Assembly: GCA_900546265.1 (NCBI GenBank)
Contig: URCA01000002.1
Location: forward strand, 1 to 64,000
From: an uncultured Oscillospiraceae bacterium
GTDB lineage: Bacteria; Bacillota; Clostridia; Oscillospirales; Acutalibacteraceae
DNA: 64,000 bases
Reading direction: 5' to 3'
Positions 58,899-64,000 of the stretch are shown here, piece after piece; within the stretch, counting starts at the first letter, position 1, and the number at the start of each line of letters is the position of its first letter. The notes beneath the pieces were generated by a model that worked only from the letters and a program-made list of their open reading frames with translations, did not search any database and was not told where the DNA came from. The position numbers and the translations under genes were made by a program.

Positions 58899-59603
58899 TT
58901 ATTCCACAATCGTGCCGATGGTCTCGCCCCGAACGGCGCGCACAATATTTTCCGGATCCTCCAGATTGAACACCAAAATCGGGATTTCATTGTCCTTGCA
59001 GAGGGTGGCGGCAGTGGAATCCATCACCTTGAGATCCTTGTTGAGCACGTCCAGGAAACTCAGCCTGTCGAACTTGACGGCGTCCGGGTTCTTCTTCGGA
59101 TCGCTGTCATACACGCCGTCCACCATGCTGGCCTTGAAGATGATGTCCGCCTCGATTTCGGCGGCCCGCAGGGCGGACGCCGTGTCGGTAGAGAAAAACG
59201 GATTGCCGGTGCCGCAGCCGAAGATGACCACCCGGCCCTTTTCCAGATGCCGCATGGCCCGGTTGCGGATGTACGGCTCGGCCACCTGGTTCATGGCAAT
59301 GGCGGTCTGCACCCGCACGTCGCAGTCCAGCTGCTCGAGCGCGTCGGCCAGGGCCAGCGCGTTGATGGTGGTGGCCAGCATGCCCATGTGATCGGCGCGG
59401 GTGCGATCCATTTTCCCGCTCGACCGGCCCCGCCAGAAGTTGCCGCCGCCCACGACAATGCCTATTTGCACCCCCATGTCGGCGCATTTCTTGACCGCGC
59501 CGCAGATGCGCAGCACCGTGTCAAAATCCAGCCCCTGTCCGTTGCTTCCCGCCATGGCCTCTCCGCTCAGCTTGAGCAGAATCCGTTTATACTTCGGTTC
59601 CAT
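58899..59603 (-). CDS. pyrH: UMP kinase
   Basis: A 234-residue amino-acid-kinase-fold enzyme. KRILLKLSGEAM is at residues 6-17, IVVGGGNFWRG near 48, DRTRADHMGMLAT near 65, and the UMP/ATP region near 130 has GCGTGNPFFSTDTASALRA. It phosphorylates UMP to UDP. Start ATG follows GGGGAGG. First gene of the pyrH-polC cluster; rpsB and tsf, often upstream, are not adjacent. Confidence 0.97.
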   Translation of the reverse strand: MEPKYKRILLKLSGEAMAGSNGQGLDFDTVLRICGAVKKCADMGVQIGIVVGGGNFWRGRSSGKMDRTRADHMGMLATTINALALADALEQLDCDVRVQTAIAMNQVAEPYIRNRAMRHLEKGRVVIFGCGTGNPFFSTDTASALRAAEIEADIIFKASMVDGVYDSDPKKNPDAVKFDRLSFLDVLNKDLKVMDSTAATLCKDNEIPILVFNLEDPENIVRAVRGETIGTIVE

Positions 59604-59695
59604 TGTCAACCTCCCCGCGCCGACGGCGCGCATCCCGGGCAGAGCAAAGGCGGGGTGTTGCGCCCGCCCGCCGTCCCGCTATTTTCTTGCGTTCT

Positions 59696-59724
59696 ATTTT
59701 ACTATAGTCCGCGCCCAGTGTAAA
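59696..59724 (-). promoter_or_regulatory. promoter of the pyrH-frr-uppS cluster
   Basis: Minus-strand TTTACA, a 17-base spacer and TAAAAT, giving a leader of about 85 bases before pyrH. Confidence 0.7.
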
Positions 59725-59790
59725 GCGGAAAACGGAAATTCTCTGTGAATTTTTGGCTCTCCGCCCGTCTTTTCAAGGGCGCGCATCCCC

Positions 59791-59824
59791 AAAACAGGCC
59801 GCCCGGCGGCGCCGGTCGGCCTGT
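59791..59824 (-). terminator. terminator after folD
   Basis: ACAGGCCG and CGGCCTGT close a GC-rich stem with an inner palindrome; on the minus strand UUUU follows. It separates folD from the pyrH promoter. Confidence 0.75.
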
Positions 59825-59833
59825 ACGGAATGC

Positions 59834-60697
59834 TTATTTCCCCATCAGCAGCGCGTTCTGCAGCTTGGCCGCCATGACGGTGTTTTTCAGCAGCATGGCG
59901 ATGGTCATGGGCCCCACGCCCCCGGGCACCGGGGTGATGCAGCCCGCCACCGGCTCCACCGCGGCATAGTCCACGTCGCCGCACAGCTTGCCGTTTTCAT
60001 CCCGGTTCATCCCCACGTCGATGACCGCCGCGCCCGGCTTGACCATGTCGGCGGTGATGAACTTCGGCCGCCCCACCGCCGCCACCAGAACGTCGGCGTT
60101 CCGGCAGATGCCCTGCAAATCCTGGGTCTTAGAGTGACAGATGGTCACCGTGCCATTTTCGTGCAGCAGCAGCATGGCCATGGGCTTGCCCACGATGTTG
60201 CTCCGCCCGACCACCACGCAGTTTTTGCCCGCCACCTCCACACCGGTGCGGTGGAGCAGCTCCATCACGCCCGCCGGCGTACAGGGTAGGAAGTGGTAAT
60301 CGCCGATCATGATATGCCCCACGTTGGCCGCGTGAAAAGCGTCCACATCCTTGCGCAGGGAAATGGCCTCGATGACCGCCTTCTCCTCCAGATGGGCCGG
60401 CAGCGGCAGCTGGCAGAGGATGCCGTTGATGTCGCTGCGGTTGTTCAGGCTTTCCACCAGCGCGAGCAGTTCGTCCTGGGTGGTGTCCTCCGGCAGGGCG
60501 AATTCCTCCGAATAAATCCCCGCCTCGGCGCAGGCCTTTTTCTTGTTGTTGACATAGACGCGAGAGGCCGGATCGCTGCCCACGATGATGACCGCCAGGC
60601 CCGGGACGATCCCCTTCTCCTTCAGCGCCGCCACGTCGGCCGCCACATCGGCCCGCACCGCCGCCGCAATCGCTTTTCCGTCAATGATGGTCGCCAT
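59834..60697 (-). CDS. folD: bifunctional methylene-THF dehydrogenase/cyclohydrolase
   Basis: A 287-residue enzyme. The catalytic Lys lies in YVNNKKKACAEAGI near residue 52, GILCQLPLPAHL is near 95, DVDAFHAANVGH near 120 and the NADP-binding loop GRSNIVGKPMAMLLL near 165. The C-terminal motif is PVPGGVGPMTIAMLLKNT. It interconverts 5,10-methylene-, methenyl- and 10-formyl-THF in the cytoplasm. It follows lgt by 76 bases. Confidence 0.97.
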   Translation of the reverse strand: MATIIDGKAIAAAVRADVAADVAALKEKGIVPGLAVIIVGSDPASRVYVNNKKKACAEAGIYSEEFALPEDTTQDELLALVESLNNRSDINGILCQLPLPAHLEEKAVIEAISLRKDVDAFHAANVGHIMIGDYHFLPCTPAGVMELLHRTGVEVAGKNCVVVGRSNIVGKPMAMLLLHENGTVTICHSKTQDLQGICRNADVLVAAVGRPKFITADMVKPGAAVIDVGMNRDENGKLCGDVDYAAVEPVAGCITPVPGGVGPMTIAMLLKNTVMAAKLQNALLMGK

Positions 60698-60773
60698 GTT
60701 CCATTCCCCATTTCTTTATCTTCCCACAGGCACGCGTTCCGGCCGCGGCGGTACGCACCGCCGCGGCCGGATT

Positions 60774-61877
60774 TCAGACCTGTTTGTCCGTGTCGCTTTC
60801 CCCGTCCGGGGCCGTTTCCTGGGCGGGCGTTTCTTCCGTCCCGTCCGGCGCCGGCTCCTCCGTCACGGCCTCGTCTTCGCCGGCGGCCTGAGGCGCGTCC
60901 TCGCCCGCCGTTTCGGCCGGCTCGCCTCCAGCCTCGGCGTCCTGCGCGCCCTCTTCCGTTTCCCTGGCGGCCTCTTCCGCCGCTTCCTCGGCCAGCTCCA
61001 GGCTCTCCTCGAACAAATCCTTGGGGGACTGGGCGGCCACGTTTTTAAAGATAAAGAACAGCGCGATGCCTCCCAGAACGGCCAGCACCGCCACCACCTG
61101 GGAAATCCGCATGGTGCCCAGCATCAGGCTGTCGGTGCGCAGCCCCTCGATCCAGAACCGGCCCAGCCCGTACCAGCCGATATACATGGCGAAAATCTGG
61201 CCCTTGAACCGGTACGCCTTCTTGGATACCACATGCAGCAGCACCAGGCCGACCAGGCACCAAAGGGATTCATACAGGAAGGTGGGATGCACCGGCAAAT
61301 CCGGATCGTATCCGCCGCCCACGACGCCCTGCTTGATGATGTCGCCGGTCATGGCCCAGGGCAGGTTGGTGTTGCCGCCGAAGGCCTCTTGGTTGACGAA
61401 ATTGCCCCAGCGGCCAATACTCTGGCCGATGAGAAAGCCCAGAGACGCGATGTCGAACATGGCCAGGGTGTTCACCTTGCGCACCCGGCACATCCACAGC
61501 GCGGTCAGGAACGCGAAAATCACCCCGCCGTAAATGGCCAGGCCCCCGTTCCATACCTGCAGAATGGTGATGGGATCGCTGAAGAACTGCGCCCGATCCT
61601 CGGAAAACACCACGTAATACAGCCGCGCGCCCACAAAGGCGAACAGCGCGGACACCAGCACCACGTCGATCATGCGATCGGGGTTCAGGTCGAACTCCTT
61701 GGCCCGCTTGAGCGCGTAAATCATGGCCAGCAGGAACCCCACGGCAATGATGACGCCGTACCATTTGATGGTAACGGGCCCGATGCTGATAAGATCGGGC
61801 GAGATGGGGATTTTCCATCCCAAATTGGGAAACTCCACGTAATGCTGCATGGAAACTACCAGTCCTTTCGGTCGCAT
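60774..61877 (-). CDS. lgt: prolipoprotein diacylglyceryl transferase with acidic tail
   Basis: A 367-residue protein. The first ~280 residues are a standard Lgt with seven helices: YGVIIAVGFLLAMIYA, VWNGGLAIYGGVI, the signature GQSIGRWGNFVNQEAFG near 150, and HPTFLYESLW near 205. It attaches diacylglycerol to lipobox cysteines. The last ~85 residues, after FFIFKNVAAQSPK, are an unusual Glu/Ala/Asp/Pro-rich, presumably disordered acidic tail. The ATG after GGGGGA is chosen; a second ATG nine codons later gives the usual family start. Confidence 0.94.
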   Translation of the reverse strand: MRPKGLVVSMQHYVEFPNLGWKIPISPDLISIGPVTIKWYGVIIAVGFLLAMIYALKRAKEFDLNPDRMIDVVLVSALFAFVGARLYYVVFSEDRAQFFSDPITILQVWNGGLAIYGGVIFAFLTALWMCRVRKVNTLAMFDIASLGFLIGQSIGRWGNFVNQEAFGGNTNLPWAMTGDIIKQGVVGGGYDPDLPVHPTFLYESLWCLVGLVLLHVVSKKAYRFKGQIFAMYIGWYGLGRFWIEGLRTDSLMLGTMRISQVVAVLAVLGGIALFFIFKNVAAQSPKDLFEESLELAEEAAEEAARETEEGAQDAEAGGEPAETAGEDAPQAAGEDEAVTEEPAPDGTEETPAQETAPDGESDTDKQV

Positions 61878-61881
61878 ATGT

Positions 61882-61899
61882 AGTCCCCCTCCGGGGACT
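61882..61899 (-). promoter_or_regulatory. hairpin covering the lgt ribosome binding site
   Basis: AGTCCCC-GGAG-GGGGACT folds into a 7-bp stem that encloses the GGAGGGGG upstream of the first lgt ATG. It overlaps the end of the preceding peptidase gene, so ribosomes finishing that gene would open it. This fits translational coupling. Confidence 0.45.
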
Positions 61900-63170
61900 T
61901 AAGCGTGCACCACCGACAGCGCGGACGATTCCGCCCGCAGACTGCCGTGCAGAAGGTCATATACCGATTGTAGATCAAGTGAGGCCGCCGCGTCAATAAG
62001 GGCGAAGGGTTTTCTGCCGTAAAAATAATCGTTTACCAGAAAATCGCCGCAATTCTCCACGCTGTTCAGCGCCGTAATCAGCCGCCCGTACAGGGCGTTG
62101 CGCGCCGCCTCAAAATCGGCGGGGGCGAATCCTTCCCGTCTGGCGCGGGCCAGCTCCGCCTCGACGGCCTGCCGCACCGCGTCCGGGTCCCGGGATTCCC
62201 CGGCGAACAGCCAGACCGCGTAACCCGGCCCCTCAAAATAATCGGCGCCGAACTGGGCATTTATCAGCCCCTCGTCCATCAGCCGGGCGTACAGCGGGGA
62301 CGCCTTGCCCGCCAGCAGGTCCAGCAGCACCTCCGCCGCCGCCAGCTCCTCCGCCGTGCGGCAGCGGGTGCCCTCCTCCCGCGGAATGACCTCTTTGTAG
62401 CCCAGATAGAACAGCGGGGCGCTCACCGGCATGGTCTCCTCCACCCGGGAGGTCACGGCGTCGGCGGGCTCGTCGGCCGGCGTGCGCTCCAGCTGCCACG
62501 CCGGCGCGGGCTTCAGCATCCTGTCCGCCACCCGCAGCACCTGCTCCGCCGTCACATTTCCCGCCACCACCAGCACCATGTTGCGCAGGTTGTAGAAGGT
62601 GTTGTAGCAGCCGTAGAGCAGCTCGGGCGTGATTTGCGCGATGGATTCCACCGTGCCCGCAATGTCAATTTTGATAGGATGCTCGTGGTAGAGGGCGCGC
62701 AGCAGGTTGAACAGCACCCGGCGGGAGGGAGAATCCTCGCACATCCGGATTTCCTGGCCGATGATCCCCTGCTCCTTGGCCACCGTCTCGGGGGTAAAAT
62801 ACGGCTTCTGCACGAAATCCAGCAGGATTTCCAGCGACTCCTCCACCCGCTCGGTGCAAGTGAACAGGTAGGCCGTCTGACTAAAGCTGGTGTACGCGTT
62901 GGCCGACGCGCCGGTACGGGCGTACCGCTCGAAGGCGTCGCAGTCCTCGTTTTCAAACAGCTTGTGCTCCAGATAATGGGCGATGCCCGCCGGCACGGTG
63001 ACCGGCCCCTGTTCGGTGGTGAACGCTGTGTCGATGGAGCCGTACCGGGTGGCGAACACCGCGTAGGCCGACTGGTACCCCTTCTTGGGCCAGACGAGAA
63101 TCGGAAGGCCGGAGGGATGGTCGATGCGCACGCATTCTTCCCCCGTCCGCTCGCTGCGGATAACCTCCAT
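61899..63170 (-). CDS. M16-family metalloprotease homologue (YmfH-like, catalytic type)
   Basis: A 423-residue protein. The inverted zinc motif HYLEH (HxxEH) near residue 67 is followed by the distal Glu in the helix around 140-150 (EQGIIGQEIRMCEDSP). Two M16 half-barrels are present. YmfH-type proteins occur in pairs with YmfF-type partners and have been linked to EF-P modification in Bacillus; a peptidase activity is not established. The ATG overlaps the stop of the partner gene (TGATG). Confidence 0.88.
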   Translation of the reverse strand: MEVIRSERTGEECVRIDHPSGLPILVWPKKGYQSAYAVFATRYGSIDTAFTTEQGPVTVPAGIAHYLEHKLFENEDCDAFERYARTGASANAYTSFSQTAYLFTCTERVEESLEILLDFVQKPYFTPETVAKEQGIIGQEIRMCEDSPSRRVLFNLLRALYHEHPIKIDIAGTVESIAQITPELLYGCYNTFYNLRNMVLVVAGNVTAEQVLRVADRMLKPAPAWQLERTPADEPADAVTSRVEETMPVSAPLFYLGYKEVIPREEGTRCRTAEELAAAEVLLDLLAGKASPLYARLMDEGLINAQFGADYFEGPGYAVWLFAGESRDPDAVRQAVEAELARARREGFAPADFEAARNALYGRLITALNSVENCGDFLVNDYFYGRKPFALIDAAASLDLQSVYDLLHGSLRAESSALSVVHA

Positions 63171-64000
63171 CAGTCCTCGCCCCCTTTCTCGGATTGCAGC
63201 AGATACACGCATATCGGATGCACCTGCCGGGCGGCGGCGCAGACCTCGTCCCGGGTCACGGCGGCCAGCGCGGCCGCCGATTCCTCCGGCGAGGTGAACC
63301 GAGTGCTGACGCTCTGCCGCAGGTACCAGCCCATCCGGCTAGACTGGAGATCGTCCACCTCCTGGAACTGGTTGAGCACGCTGCGCCGGGCGGCCTCCAA
63401 ATCCTCGTCGGTGAACGCCCCCTGCCGCAGCAAATCCAGCTGCCGGAGGATCTCCGCCTGGGCCTCGTCGGCCTTGGCCGCCTCCACCCCGCTGTCCACC
63501 AGCATCACGCCCTTGATATAGTCGTAGGAGGAGGCGCAGTAATAGCATAGGCTCAGCTTTTCCCGCACACTGCGGAACAGCATGGAATGGGGCGTCCCGC
63601 CGAACAGGGCGTTCATCAGCCGGGCGGCCATGCACGCCTCGTCCGGATCGGCGATCCCCACCCGGAAGCCCATGACCAGCTTGGACTGGTTGACCGCCAT
63701 GGTCTCGGTGCGCCGCACGGGCTGCTCCGGCGGTGTGAAGGCCGTGCCGGTGGTCAGCGCGGCGGGGCGGCGATCGCCCCACACGGCAAACCCGGCCCCG
63801 ATGGCCGCGGCCACATCGGCCCCCTCGGCCCCGCCTTGGTAAATCCAGAGGATTGACGCTGTGGAAAGCAGTTCCTTCCAGGCGGCGGTGGCGTCGGCGG
63901 GGGTCAGGGCCTTCGCCCGCTCGATATCGCCGTACACCCCCACCGCGTAGGGCTCGCCCGGGCAGAGCAGCTGCTCGCACTTGTGGCGGGCGTACAGCCG
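63170..64000 (-). CDS. M16-family protein (YmfF-like), 5' end cut by the window
   Basis: The last 277 codons of a gene whose start lies beyond the right edge; the frame is open to the final base. The segment MAVNQSKLVMGFRVGIADPDE and FGGTPHSMLFRSVREKLSLCYYC are typical of the C-terminal M16 domain, including the substrate-binding R/Y pair. The part visible cannot show whether the HxxEH site is kept. It is the partner of the overlapping YmfH-like gene downstream. Confidence 0.85.
   Translation of the reverse strand, partial: RLYARHKCEQLLCPGEPYAVGVYGDIERAKALTPADATAAWKELLSTASILWIYQGGAEGADVAAAIGAGFAVWGDRRPAALTTGTAFTPPEQPVRRTETMAVNQSKLVMGFRVGIADPDEACMAARLMNALFGGTPHSMLFRSVREKLSLCYYCASSYDYIKGVMLVDSGVEAAKADEAQAEILRQLDLLRQGAFTDEDLEAARRSVLNQFQEVDDLQSSRMGWYLRQSVSTRFTSPEESAAALAAVTRDEVCAAARQVHPICVYLLQSEKGGED

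Noticed and set aside
1..64000. CRISPR array, prophage, rRNA, tmRNA or other structured RNA beyond tRNA-Val.
   Set aside because: No regularly spaced repeats, phage genes or recognisable conserved RNA cores were seen on either strand.

Overview
The window looks like a chromosomal segment of a GC-rich, spore-forming member of the Clostridia, possibly Oscillospirales-like. Evidence: a Gram-positive-type PolC, the sporulation regulator SpoIIID, the Firmicutes gene order pyrH-frr-uppS-cdsA-dxr-rseP-ispG-polC, a short HisG paired with HisZ, strong AGGAGG-type ribosome binding sites, and many promoters with near-consensus -35/-10 boxes at 16-18 bp. The species cannot be named from sequence alone. 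Most genes lie on the minus strand.

Layout. 1-9.3 kb: a small unknown protein, a DUF389 membrane protein, a Gfo/Idh/MocA oxidoreductase, an antibiotic-resistance-type ABC-F ATPase behind an attenuator-like leader that encodes a 19-residue peptide, secD-secF, and an aspartate-type aminotransferase. 9.5-15.9 kb: tRNA-Val(GAC), a degenerate copy of the tRNA 3' end, and a type I restriction-modification operon (hsdM-hsdS-hsdR) that is more AT-rich than its surroundings. 16-18.3 kb: an ECF sigma factor overlapping a membrane-anchored probable anti-sigma factor with a large extracytoplasmic repeat domain. 18.3-23.8 kb: zinc alcohol dehydrogenase, ACT-domain protein, MFS transporter, radical SAM/SPASM enzyme and rarA. 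23.9-27.1 kb: ilvB-ilvN-ilvC. 27.4-30.6 kb: a VanR/VanS-like two-component system and xpaC, which share a direct-repeat box upstream of their promoters.

30.7-39.9 kb: an IS-like transposase remnant, a WYL regulator, two overlapping flavoprotein genes, a patatin-like lipase with a tiny cysteine-rich protein, spoIIID, and a PocR/AraC regulator divergent from fucI-fucU. 39.9-47.5 kb: a lipoprotein-type MltG, then a his operon (hisZ-G-D-C-B-[A-I fusion]-E) that contains neither hisH nor hisF. 47.6-59.6 kb: polC, a J-domain membrane protein, ispG, an unknown conserved-looking protein, rseP, dxr, cdsA, uppS, frr and pyrH, linking isoprenoid, undecaprenyl, CDP-diglyceride, translation and nucleotide functions. 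59.8-64 kb: folD, lgt with a long acidic tail, and two M16-family peptidase homologues, the last cut by the window edge.

The points most worth following are the ABC-F leader, the his operon with its HisA-HisI fusion and missing IGP synthase genes, the shared box that predicts xpaC as a target of the VanRS-like system, and the ECF/anti-sigma pair. I found no CRISPR array, prophage or rRNA.
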